From NCBI GenBank assembly GCA_964495465.1, contig CAZBWE010000053.1:1-16408 (forward strand): a DNA stretch of 16,408 bases. The letters run 5' to 3'. Source of the DNA: CAZBWE01 sp964495465 (GTDB lineage Bacteria; Planctomycetota; Phycisphaerae; Sedimentisphaerales; Anaerobacaceae). The translations under genes were made by a program, and so were the position numbers. Shown in pieces: positions 1-6,224 of the stretch. A model generated the notes under the pieces. That model was not told the origin of the DNA, did not search any database, and saw nothing but the letters and a program-made list of their open reading frames with translations. Each line of letters opens with the position of its first letter. Within the stretch, counting starts at the first letter, position 1.

Positions 1-1303
1 TATTTCCGTTAATACCTGTTTGGTCCGGTATATCCGGACCACAGGTGCCTGAGCTGTTGTCCCAAATATTATTGTATTTGATTACAGGTGAACAATCATA
101 CCTGACGGCTATCCCGTATCCTGCCCCATTGGAGGTGATTATATTGTTTTCTATAATGGGAGTTGTGCTTCGACATTCCACACCATTGTAATAATTATGC
201 GTTATGGTGTTGTGGCGAATCGTTGGAGAGCCGCTTACGATTTGAATTCCCGCCCCTTTGCTGTTTTTGTATATCAAATTATTTTGAACAGTCGGCGAGC
301 TATCATAATGTATTGCTATCCCTGCCCCGTTAATTGATGAGTTTTGCGTGATAGTATTTCGCTCTATCAGCGGTTCGGAATGGTAATACACATAGATGCC
401 CCCGCCGCCCAGTGCACTCGCTATATTGGCTTCAATCAGGTTGCCCCTGACAGTCGGACTTGAGGTATATGTTATGTGTATTCCGGCTCCAAGGCTGGAG
501 TTATTGCCAATGAATTGATTGTTTTCGATTAAGCCGTTGCTCCACTGTCGCAGATGTATCCCGCCGCCGTAATAATGTGCGTGGTTATTCTCGATGAGAT
601 TGCCGGTTATATTCGCATCACAGCCCTGAAAACAAACGATAGCTCCGCCGTCGCCGTGGTCGTTACAAGGATAATTTGTATCCGGGGGGGCAAAACCATG
701 CTCTATAATGGCATGATTTTCAATAAAAGTGTTATTGGTGATGACCGGTTTCAGATGAACTGCGGGATTACCCGGATTATTCGGATTAACTGGGTCGCCG
801 TAAATATAAAATCCACCGCCCTGACCGGCAGAGTTGCCGGTAAAAACATTTTTACTGGCAGTCGGCGCTGACATATTATAGCAGACCACTCCCCCGCCGC
901 AGCGGTTCCATTGCAGGCCCTTAAATTCCCACGATATCAATACCCACGAGCCGGTGCCGCCGGTTATAGTAAACCCGCTCAGAACCGAGCTGTTATTTTC
1001 GCCGCTGTTGAATGTTACCACAGAGCCGAAGTTGCTGTCAGCCGGTGCGTTACCGTCGATAATCGTCCCAGCTACGACATTTGGATCATCCGGGTTGACC
1101 GACATCACAGTTATCGATTTGCCGAGGAAATTTATGTTATCCCGATATGTTCCCGGGCTGACAATAACCGCGTCGCCATCGTTGGCGTCATTGATTGCCG
1201 TTTGGATAGAAGGACACCCAGAAGGCACGTATAGTATCCGTGCCCAAGCCTGGCTTGTGCACAAAACGAATATAGCAATCGACAACAACCTCCCAATTTT
1301 CAT
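1..1303 (-). CDS. Secreted right-handed parallel beta-helix protein (C-terminus beyond the left edge)
   Basis: I translated this frame by hand from an ATG at 1303. It stays open for 434 codons to the window edge, so the C-terminus is missing. The N-terminus is a signal peptide (MKIGRLL, a hydrophobic core, then QAWA before the likely cleavage site at about residue 21). A segment SIQTAINDANDGDAVIVSPG follows, typical of the N-terminal cap of pectate-lyase-like beta-helix proteins. The rest is ~22-26-residue coils rich in N-N-x-I and SPTV/SPxI motifs with glycine turns (for example SSPTVQNNLIYKNSKGAG), the pattern of PbH1 repeats. A strong ribosome site (GGAGG at 1315-1311, 7 nt before the ATG) fixes the start. 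The protein is probably exported and may bind or cleave polysaccharide. I see no catalytic motif, so an enzyme activity cannot be claimed. Confidence 0.88.
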   Translation of the reverse strand, partial: MKIGRLLSIAIFVLCTSQAWARILYVPSGCPSIQTAINDANDGDAVIVSPGTYRDNINFLGKSITVMSVNPDDPNVVAGTIIDGNAPADSNFGSVVTFNSGENNSSVLSGFTITGGTGSWVLISWEFKGLQWNRCGGGVVCYNMSAPTASKNVFTGNSAGQGGGFYIYGDPVNPNNPGNPAVHLKPVITNNTFIENHAIIEHGFAPPDTNYPCNDHGDGGAIVCFQGCDANITGNLIENNHAHYYGGGIHLRQWSNGLIENNQFIGNNSSLGAGIHITYTSSPTVRGNLIEANIASALGGGGIYVYYHSEPLIERNTITQNSSINGAGIAIHYDSSPTVQNNLIYKNSKGAGIQIVSGSPTIRHNTITHNYYNGVECRSTTPIIENNIITSNGAGYGIAVRYDCSPVIKYNNIWDNSSGTCGPDIPDQTGINGN

Positions 1304-1343
1304 CAACCTGCCTCCAGGAGATTAGAATAACCCAGTTTCATTC

Positions 1344-1352
1344 ATTATAGCA
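1344..1352 (-). promoter_or_regulatory. Extended -10 promoter of the beta-helix gene
   Basis: Read on the minus strand this is TGC-TATAAT, a perfect -10 hexamer with the extended TGn element. Transcription would start near 1337, giving a leader of about 33 nt that includes the GGAGG ribosome site. The -35 region is weak, which is usual for extended -10 promoters. The same TTTGCTATAA core recurs at 2598 and 8095. Confidence 0.55.
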
Positions 1353-1587
1353 AAAAGGGCTTCAAAAATCCAGTCTGTTTGGCTATTTAATAAAGAAATA
1401 CTACCCAAAAACGTAAATTGGCTTTGGTTAACAAATTCGTTATAAGACGTTATTCGTGATGTTTTTTCAACGGCGCAGAAGGACAGTAACTCTTTATGCC
1501 TGAGCTGTGTATTTATAGTAAAACATAGCTTCGCAGATTATCATGATGCCAAAGTAATTATGAAATCGGGTAATTGGCGGTAAATAT

Positions 1588-1624
1588 AAAAAGGCGTGAG
1601 CCTGAAGGTATCAGGACCCACGCC
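1588..1624 (-). terminator. Intrinsic terminator of the candidate small RNA
   Basis: On the minus strand the arms GGCGTG and CACGCC (1624-1619 with 1598-1593) enclose a second paired block, TCCTGA/TCAGG, around a 5-nt loop, with a small asymmetric internal loop. TTTTT (1592-1588) follows directly. No minus-strand protein gene ends here, which is what suggests an RNA gene. Confidence 0.6.
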
Positions 1625-1740
1625 CCTTCTATCTAAAGTATTTTGAGCTGATGAAATTACAACAGCCGAATTGCCGCATATCTTTTCCACACTGTCAGAA
1701 ACAGCAGTGAGTTGTCAAAGGTCTTTACCCGCCGTCCTTG
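1588..1740 (-). ncRNA. Candidate ~150-nt small RNA, unknown family
   Basis: The interval lies between a sigma70-like promoter and an intrinsic terminator in the same orientation and contains no open reading frame of note. Expected start is near 1740 and the end is at the T-run, 1592-1588. Internal inverted repeats include CACTG/CAGTG around a pyrimidine-rich loop (about 1688-1709) and GCTG/CAGC further downstream. I could not match it to 6S, SRP, tmRNA or RNase P RNA. It could instead be the attenuated leader of the beta-helix gene, which starts about 290 nt further on. That gene appears to have its own promoter, so I favour an independent RNA. Confidence 0.45.
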
Positions 1741-1747
1741 CATCTAT

Positions 1748-1775
1748 AGTGTATCTAATTGTCCAAAAATGTCAA
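1748..1775 (-). promoter_or_regulatory. Sigma70-like promoter of the candidate small RNA
   Basis: A perfect -35 TTGACA (1775-1770) is followed after 16 nt by TACACT (1753-1748). The overlapping CACTAT, 18 nt away, is an alternative -10. The orientation points at the terminated, gene-free interval below it. Confidence 0.5.
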
Positions 1776-1810
1776 GGGAATTGCGGTATCTTTCCCCTTC
1801 AGCCGGTTAT

Positions 1811-1833
1811 TTATCGATTTTATCGATTATAAT
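1811..1833 (+). promoter_or_regulatory. Tandem TTATCGATT repeat abutting a TATAAT box
   Basis: The 9-mer TTATCGATT occurs twice head to tail (1811-1819 and 1820-1828) and runs into TATAAT (1828-1833), which points toward the MBL-fold gene at 1881. No convincing -35 is visible. The repeat lies where a -10/-35 spacer would be, a common position for an operator. Regulation by a specific protein is inference only. Confidence 0.3.
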
Positions 1834-1880
1834 TGTTATTCCTGATGATGTAAGATATAAATCAAAAAATGAGGTGTGAT

Positions 1881-2594
1881 ATGAATGTTGCCGTTATCTG
1901 CGACAATGAGCCATATAAAGAGGGACTGGAAACCGGCTGGGGATTTTCCTGCCTGATAACCGGCCTGGAAAAGAACATCCTTTTCGATACCGGGCCGGGA
2001 CGGTCATTACCAGGCAATATGGAAAAACTGGGGATAGAGCCGAAAACGGTGGATATAATTTTTCTTTCTCATATTCACGATGACCATACCGGCGGATTAA
2101 ATGGTTTCCTTGAGAAGAATCCTGATGTGACAGTGTATCTGCCGGAATCCTTTCCGGATAAGTTCAAAAATAAAGTTCAAAGCTCCGGTGCGAAAATAAT
2201 TGAGGTCGAAGATTCCGTTAAGATTTGCGAGGATGTGTATTCTACCGGTCAGGTTGGAGGGTGGATAAAAGAACAATCGTTGATAATCCGAACCGATAAA
2301 GGCTTGGTACTTATAATCGGCTGTGCGCATCCGGGGATTGTTAAAATTGTAAAAACTGCAAAGGATTTAAAGAAGGGTGATATCCTTTTAGTGATGGGCG
2401 GCTTTCATCTGGAATGGGCAACGAAGGGCAAAATCGAGAAAATCATTTCAACTTTCAAGAAAATAGGCGTGCGATATGTTGGCCCAAGCCATTGTACCAG
2501 CGAGAAAGCGAGAAGCTTACTTGAAGAGCATTTTGACAAAAATTACATTAATATCGGCGCAGGTAAAGTAATAAGTATTGCAGATTTATCGTGA
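1881..2594 (+). CDS. Metallo-beta-lactamase-fold hydrolase, COG1237 type
   Basis: The 237-residue protein has the MBL-fold metal site: D36 in LFDTG, then SHIHDDHTGGL (H64, H66, D68, H69), H150 in GCAHPG, and H176 in GGFHL. H204 in PSHCT completes the set. The GFSCLI opening and GCAHPG spacing fit COG1237, whose archaeal relatives include a dihydropterin ribofuranosyl-aminobenzene phosphate synthase. The real substrate here is unknown, and the protein is probably cytosolic since no signal peptide is seen. The frame also opens at an ATG at 1869. I chose 1881 because AGGTG at 1872-1876 gives it a ribosome site, while nothing suitable precedes 1869. The next gene starts 23 nt after the stop. Confidence 0.88.
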   Translation: MNVAVICDNEPYKEGLETGWGFSCLITGLEKNILFDTGPGRSLPGNMEKLGIEPKTVDIIFLSHIHDDHTGGLNGFLEKNPDVTVYLPESFPDKFKNKVQSSGAKIIEVEDSVKICEDVYSTGQVGGWIKEQSLIIRTDKGLVLIIGCAHPGIVKIVKTAKDLKKGDILLVMGGFHLEWATKGKIEKIISTFKKIGVRYVGPSHCTSEKARSLLEEHFDKNYINIGAGKVISIADLS

Positions 2595-2597
2595 ATT

Positions 2598-2606
2598 TGC
2601 TATAAT
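2598..2606 (+). promoter_or_regulatory. Extended -10 promoter before the zinc-ribbon gene
   Basis: TGC-TATAAT lies just after the MBL stop codon. A poor -35, TTGCAG (2578-2583), is spaced by exactly 17 nt. Transcription would begin near 2613, only a few bases before the ATG at 2617, so the message would be almost leaderless. The lack of a Shine-Dalgarno before that ATG agrees with this. Confidence 0.4.
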
Positions 2607-2616
2607 CGACATCGGT

Positions 2617-3102
2617 ATGAACGAGATAAACTACAATAATTTGCCTGCAAGGCAGTGCGAGATAAGTGATACATCGGACGTCGATTTTGTTCCGGAAGAT
2701 GCCTGGCCGCTTTGTCCGAATTGCTTAACTCCCTGCCATCCGTTACAGTATTATTGCCACAAATGCGGCTCGAATCAAGCCATCAATCCGCTCACGCCAT
2801 ATATCGGATTTGTAAATATCCGGTTCAACTACGATATATTCCTCACTATGTGGCGAAAAATCTGGTCTGACGAAGACGTATCGATAACAATCAGGTTGCT
2901 TTATCTGTTTATGATTGCAATGTATATGCCTATGTTTTTGGTGATTGGTCTGCCTTTGTTGTTGGTTTATAAAGTCTATCGGAGCAGATTCCGGAAGGTA
3001 ACAGTAATCGCGTTTTTTATTATTGCCATCTTATTATTTATATTTTTTACTCGTTATAAGCTTTTCACTGGTCTTGTTGAAAGACCAGTTATTCGTCGAT
3101 AA
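2617..3102 (+). CDS. Small zinc-ribbon membrane protein, unknown function
   Basis: The predicted 161-residue protein begins with a polar stretch, then has a four-cysteine zinc ribbon (CPNC at 33-36, CHKC at 47-50, with C40 between). Two hydrophobic membrane segments follow at about 93-120 and 128-145. It probably sits in the inner membrane with the ribbon in the cytoplasm; I do not recognise the family. The frame also opens at a TTG at 2578, which would add 13 residues and overlap the MBL gene. I prefer the ATG at 2617 because a TATAAT box lies in front of it, although neither start has a good ribosome site. Translational coupling to the MBL gene is an alternative explanation. Confidence 0.65.
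   Translation: MNEINYNNLPARQCEISDTSDVDFVPEDAWPLCPNCLTPCHPLQYYCHKCGSNQAINPLTPYIGFVNIRFNYDIFLTMWRKIWSDEDVSITIRLLYLFMIAMYMPMFLVIGLPLLLVYKVYRSRFRKVTVIAFFIIAILLFIFFTRYKLFTGLVERPVIRR
3067..3089. repeat. Perfect 9-bp inverted repeat at the end of the zinc-ribbon gene
   Basis: ACTGGTCTT and AAGACCAGT flank a 5-nt loop (GTTGA), giving a stable hairpin inside the last codons. Neither strand has a T-run after it, so it is not a standard intrinsic terminator. It may protect the 3' end of the mRNA. Confidence 0.5.
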
Positions 3103-3177
3103 TCAGTCTAGAATTTTGCTTTTACAGATGACCGTTCGTTTTTTAACATTTTTGCGCTTGTCGGTCAAAATGAAGTG

Positions 3178-3387
3178 TCAGATTGCGTAGCTGTGCAGAC
3201 CTGAAAAGAGCTTGGAGAGATTGACCCAGAGCNNNNNNNNNNNNNNNNNNNNNNNNNNNNNNNNNNNNNNNNNNNNNNNNNNNNNNNNNNNNNNNNNNNN
3301 NNNNNNNNNNNNNNNNNNNNNNNNNNNNNNNNTCAGATTGCGTAGCTGTGCAGACCTGAAAAGAGCTTGGAGAGATTGACCCAGAGC
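3178..3387. repeat. Exact 55-bp duplication flanking the N gap (assembly artefact)
   Basis: Bases 3178-3232 and 3333-3387 are identical over 55 positions and sit immediately on either side of the N run. Fifty-five is a common k-mer size in de Bruijn assemblers, so this looks like two contig ends that overlap by k and were joined without merging. The left copy repeats the last codons of ccsA. Confidence 0.9.
3233..3332. other. Assembly gap of 100 N
   Basis: Exactly 100 N, a conventional placeholder length. Given the identical 55-bp flanks, there is probably no missing sequence and the true junction is an overlap. Confidence 0.97.
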
Positions 3388-4127
3388 AATGTTATTACGA
3401 TAAACACTAAACCTGCGACAGCCCAGATGCTGTTTGTGCGTGAGCGTGATTTGCCGAACATATAACGGAAATGAAAATATCCGAGGTAAACCAGCCAGGA
3501 TGCAAGAGACCACAGTTCTTTCGGGTCCCAGCCCCAGTAATCGCCCCAGGCGAGCTTGCCCCAGCAACTGCCGAGAATAAGCCCGAGCGTCAATAGCGGA
3601 AAGCCGGCACAAATCAACCGGTAGGTTGCCTGTTCATAGGGCAGAAGATTTTCACTGCTTTTTTGACTGCGGCCTGCAAGCTGATAAACGGCCTGGCAGG
3701 CGGCTTTTGCCATAAAGATATACGAGAGCATATACGCAGCAACGTGGGGCAGGAATAGCCGGCATTGCAGGGCAGGCGGAAGCTGCTGCGGCTGGGCGCT
3801 AAAGATAAAACCGGCAGGGAAAAGCACAATTGCTCCTATGAGCATATCAGCCGAGTAGCTTTCAATACGTAAAACGTGCCGGCTGAACAATGAGAAGGGG
3901 TAAATAAACGTTGCCGTGAAAAGAAATACCTCGAAGAGATTCTGCAAGGGTATATGGCGGACGTTATACCAGCGGTAAAAGAAAGCAGAGCAGGCGATTG
4001 TAAAGCCGAGCAGGTATAAAAGATGGCCGGCTTTTCTAAGCGGCCAAACGGACGCAAGAAAAGCGAAGACGTATGCTGCGAGTGCAGAATAAATCAGAAG
4101 ACCCTGGATTGTATATTTGATTCCCAT
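3333..4127 (-). CDS. ccsA: Cytochrome c biogenesis protein CcsA (System II haem handling)
   Basis: This 264-residue polytopic membrane protein has the haem-handling WWD signature WGDYWGWDPKELWSLASW at about 194-211. It also has conserved histidines in LPHVAAYMLSY (H128) and the C-terminal GLHSY (H260), and the family's PLQNLFEVFLF segment near 60-70. In System II cytochrome c maturation, CcsA works with ResB/CcsB to move haem across the membrane and attach it to apocytochrome CxxCH motifs. Multiple hydrophobic helices fit the family, though it is shorter than many (about 300 or more residues). The start ATG directly follows the upstream TAA with no spacer, so translation is probably coupled. 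Its stop codon lies at the assembly gap, but the end is intact because the duplicated copy gives the same stop. Confidence 0.9.
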   Translation of the reverse strand: MGIKYTIQGLLIYSALAAYVFAFLASVWPLRKAGHLLYLLGFTIACSAFFYRWYNVRHIPLQNLFEVFLFTATFIYPFSLFSRHVLRIESYSADMLIGAIVLFPAGFIFSAQPQQLPPALQCRLFLPHVAAYMLSYIFMAKAACQAVYQLAGRSQKSSENLLPYEQATYRLICAGFPLLTLGLILGSCWGKLAWGDYWGWDPKELWSLASWLVYLGYFHFRYMFGKSRSRTNSIWAVAGLVFIVITLLWVNLSKLFSGLHSYAI

Positions 4128-5126
4128 TTATTTTTTTAATAGATGTCTTAACCAAAAATGCCAGAAGGCGCCACAACCTAACATTAAATATCCGGTATAG
4201 ACAAGATTTAAGCCGCTGTCAGAAGAAACCATAAGAACGGTGTATCGACCTGCCTCGGCATCGTAGGAATTCTGGTAGAAGTGGTATCCTCCGAAGTGCA
4301 GGGGATGGTTTACTTCGATGGTTTTTTCGGCAAGGGTATCATCGTCCTTGATGATTTTAAGGTCGCTTATGTAATCCTTAACGGTTCTGCGGTAGTCCAG
4401 GATAAATTTGTCTTCGGGACGGATATGGCCGGGGTAGCGCTCGAAAACATATCTTTCTTTTACTGTGCCGTCAGGGAATTTGAGCTGGACCTGCAGGGCA
4501 GGATTGTAACCGGGTCCGGAAGAATCGATGATTGTTTGCTTATCTTCGTCGATTGTAATTTTGAAATTTTCAAATGTCCTTAAAATTGTTACCGTGCCAA
4601 AATCTTCTCCTAAATTAAACTCTGTTTCTGTCTCGACGGGTAATTTCCAGCTTTGCCCTGTAAGGGTCTGGACATAGAGATATTCCGGTTTGTAGTGTTC
4701 CAATCGAAAGTCTCTTAGCTCTATATGAAAAGGCAATTGTTTTATCCGGTTGCTGTTTTCGAGTGTAACAAGGTTTTGGCTTTGACCTTCGAAAATGGTC
4801 ATATAACCGGATGGAATTTTGTCAATTCCGCAAATTTGCTTTTGGAATTTATGGCCTGCCTGAGAACCCCACATAGAGCCGACGAGAACCAGGATACATC
4901 CTGAGTGCATCAGAAGCAGTCCCGGAACAGGAACCAGCCGAGGGAATACTGCCAGGCCAATAACCAGCAAAATTGTCAGAGATGCCCAGTAAATGCTGAG
5001 TGGCGGAGAATTAAAAAACTCTTTTGCCCGCTCAGGGCCGAGAAATGCACCGTAAATGGACAGAACCATCAGTAATATGATAAGAATTAGGGCAGCCCGG
5101 ATTACAATGCGTCTGAAGTCCTTCAT
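4128..5126 (-). CDS. resB: ResB-like cytochrome c biogenesis protein
   Basis: The 332-residue protein has hydrophobic segments at about 8-28, 44-62 and 68-88, and a final one near 308-326. Between them is a large periplasmic region of about 220 residues. The motif NHPLHFGGYHFYQNSYD at 273-289 is the recognisable ResB/Ccs1 block. With CcsA it forms the System II haem transport and ligation complex at the cytoplasmic membrane; H74 in the third helix is a plausible haem ligand, by analogy. It is the first gene of a two-gene unit and shares a stop/start junction (TAAATG) with ccsA. No thioredoxin-like partner (ResA) is adjacent. The ribosome site is weak (GAGAAA upstream). Confidence 0.85.
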   Translation of the reverse strand: MKDFRRIVIRAALILIILLMVLSIYGAFLGPERAKEFFNSPPLSIYWASLTILLVIGLAVFPRLVPVPGLLLMHSGCILVLVGSMWGSQAGHKFQKQICGIDKIPSGYMTIFEGQSQNLVTLENSNRIKQLPFHIELRDFRLEHYKPEYLYVQTLTGQSWKLPVETETEFNLGEDFGTVTILRTFENFKITIDEDKQTIIDSSGPGYNPALQVQLKFPDGTVKERYVFERYPGHIRPEDKFILDYRRTVKDYISDLKIIKDDDTLAEKTIEVNHPLHFGGYHFYQNSYDAEAGRYTVLMVSSDSGLNLVYTGYLMLGCGAFWHFWLRHLLKK

Positions 5127-5227
5127 TGTTTCTCATTTGGATTATAAATTTGCACAATAATTATTAATATTATCACTTAATAATCAATTATCAATAGGAA
5201 TCAAGCAGCAATTAGACAAATGTTCCC

Positions 5228-5256
5228 TTGACAAATCGTGTCGTGTTTTGGATAAT
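5228..5256 (+). promoter_or_regulatory. Sigma70 promoter of the FHA-GAF gene
   Basis: TTGACA (5228-5233) and GATAAT (5251-5256) are separated by exactly 17 bp. Transcription should begin near 5263, giving a ~35-nt leader with AGGAAGAG upstream of the ATG. This is one of the best promoter matches in the window. Confidence 0.7.
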
Positions 5257-5297
5257 GAAATGAAGATATTGGTATTCATATCCAGGCAGGAAGAGCG

Positions 5298-6158
5298 ATG
5301 CGTTTGCTTGTGAAACAAAATGGCCGAATCGTCAACGAATTCCGATTCACAGGAGGGCCGATTTATATCGGCAGACACGTAAACAGCCAGGTTTTTCTGT
5401 CGGACAGGGCGGTGTCGAGACAGCACGCCGTAATCTTTGCAACACAGCAGGGCAAATGGATGGTTGAGGACCTCGATTCGGCAAACAAAACGTATCTAAA
5501 CGATAAGCAAATCCGCAAAGCTGAAATTAAAACCGGGGACATTTTGAAAATCGTTGATTTTACCATTGAAATAAATCTTGAAGATGCTGCCGAGCCGGAC
5601 AAAGCCATCCGTATGGAAGATACACTTATCACAACTGTTCGTGAGCCGCAGATTATAATCAGAAAGGCCGACGTGGAGCATGCCCCCGATATCAGATTAC
5701 CGGCCAAAAGGGTGAAAGATTTCTTAGAGGCGACTGAGGCGGTTTGTAAAGCTAATGGAATTGATGAATTACTCAAGGTCATATTGGATGTTACATTAAA
5801 GCAGTTTGTCGCTTTTCATAGCTGGTGTGCTTTCAGGGACCAGCCGAGCGGCCCAATGACCTGTCACTCCGGCGAAAGATGTGACGGCCGAAAAATTGAG
5901 CTTAATCAGATACAGCTTAAGGAAAAAATCAACCAGGCAGTTGAAAAAGGGCACTTTTTACTTTTACCGCAGGCTTCAACTAAAACAGGAGGGAGAGAAA
6001 TACGCTCTGCGATGATTGCGCCCCTGATTGACGCTACGGGCTGTTTCGGCGTTTTGTATGTCGATAACGCTGTGAGCAAGGAGTGCTATAGTCTAAGTGA
6101 CTTGGATTACCTGATGCTGCTGGCAATCCACACAGCAGCGATTCTGGAGAACTTCTGA
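5298..6158 (+). CDS. FHA-GAF domain signalling protein
   Basis: Residues 1-95 form an FHA domain, a reader of phosphothreonine. The landmarks are GR at 25-26, the SRQH block (S40, R41, H43), N63 and G80-D81. A linker of about 50 residues leads to a GAF domain at about 145-285, ending with RSAMIAPLIDATGCFGVLYV and a helical YLMLLAIHTAAIL segment. The protein is 286 residues with no output domain or membrane segment, so it probably acts as a cytosolic phospho-dependent adaptor that also senses a ligand or partner through GAF. Such FHA-GAF proteins often work with Ser/Thr kinases or phosphatases; none is encoded nearby. It is divergent from the cytochrome c pair and has its own promoter. Confidence 0.87.
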   Translation: MRLLVKQNGRIVNEFRFTGGPIYIGRHVNSQVFLSDRAVSRQHAVIFATQQGKWMVEDLDSANKTYLNDKQIRKAEIKTGDILKIVDFTIEINLEDAAEPDKAIRMEDTLITTVREPQIIIRKADVEHAPDIRLPAKRVKDFLEATEAVCKANGIDELLKVILDVTLKQFVAFHSWCAFRDQPSGPMTCHSGERCDGRKIELNQIQLKEKINQAVEKGHFLLLPQASTKTGGREIRSAMIAPLIDATGCFGVLYVDNAVSKECYSLSDLDYLMLLAIHTAAILENF

Positions 6159-6202
6159 GCGCCAGTACGGTAGCTAAGTATCTGTTCATTCGCATACGTC
6201 GA

Positions 6203-6224
6203 GCAGGCAAATCCTGTCTTTTTT
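6203..6224 (+). terminator. Weak intrinsic terminator after the FHA-GAF gene
   Basis: GCAGG and CCTGT (four Watson-Crick pairs plus one G-U) enclose a CAAAT loop and are followed by C and then TTTTTT (6219-6224). The T-run overlaps the stop codon of the opposing gene. The short stem makes this tentative. Confidence 0.35.

Larger units (their letters stand above)
1304..1880. other. Intergenic region between the beta-helix and MBL-fold genes
   Basis: This stretch has no protein-coding frame that I trust. It contains the beta-helix promoter (1344-1352), a candidate minus-strand small RNA with promoter and terminator (about 1588-1775), and a tandem 9-bp repeat just upstream of the MBL gene (1811-1828). 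The portion 1360-1585 is AT-rich and shows nothing I can name. Confidence 0.6.

Noticed and set aside
554..1325. Plus-strand open frames of about 105-123 codons
   Set aside because: They overlap the beta-helix gene on the other strand, which has a signal peptide, a ribosome site and clear repeat structure. The plus-strand frames show low-complexity, family-less translations.
1588..1740. 6S RNA or signal recognition particle RNA
   Set aside because: I see neither the long closing stem with a central bubble nor the GGAAGCAGC-type apical loop. It is kept only as an unassigned RNA.
3129..3167. TGACCG/CGGTCA inverted repeat between convergent genes
   Set aside because: The arms are 6 bp with a 27-nt loop and no T-run, so they are compatible with chance.
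3178..3612. Minus-strand frame of 144 codons running through the N gap
   Set aside because: It is created by the N run and the duplicated flank, and lies in a different frame from ccsA over the right-hand part.
5141..5169. Promoter for the resB-ccsA unit (TATAAT read on the minus strand at 5146-5141)
   Set aside because: The -10 is perfect but the region is extremely AT-rich and no -35 or TGn element is in place, so I cannot separate it from composition.
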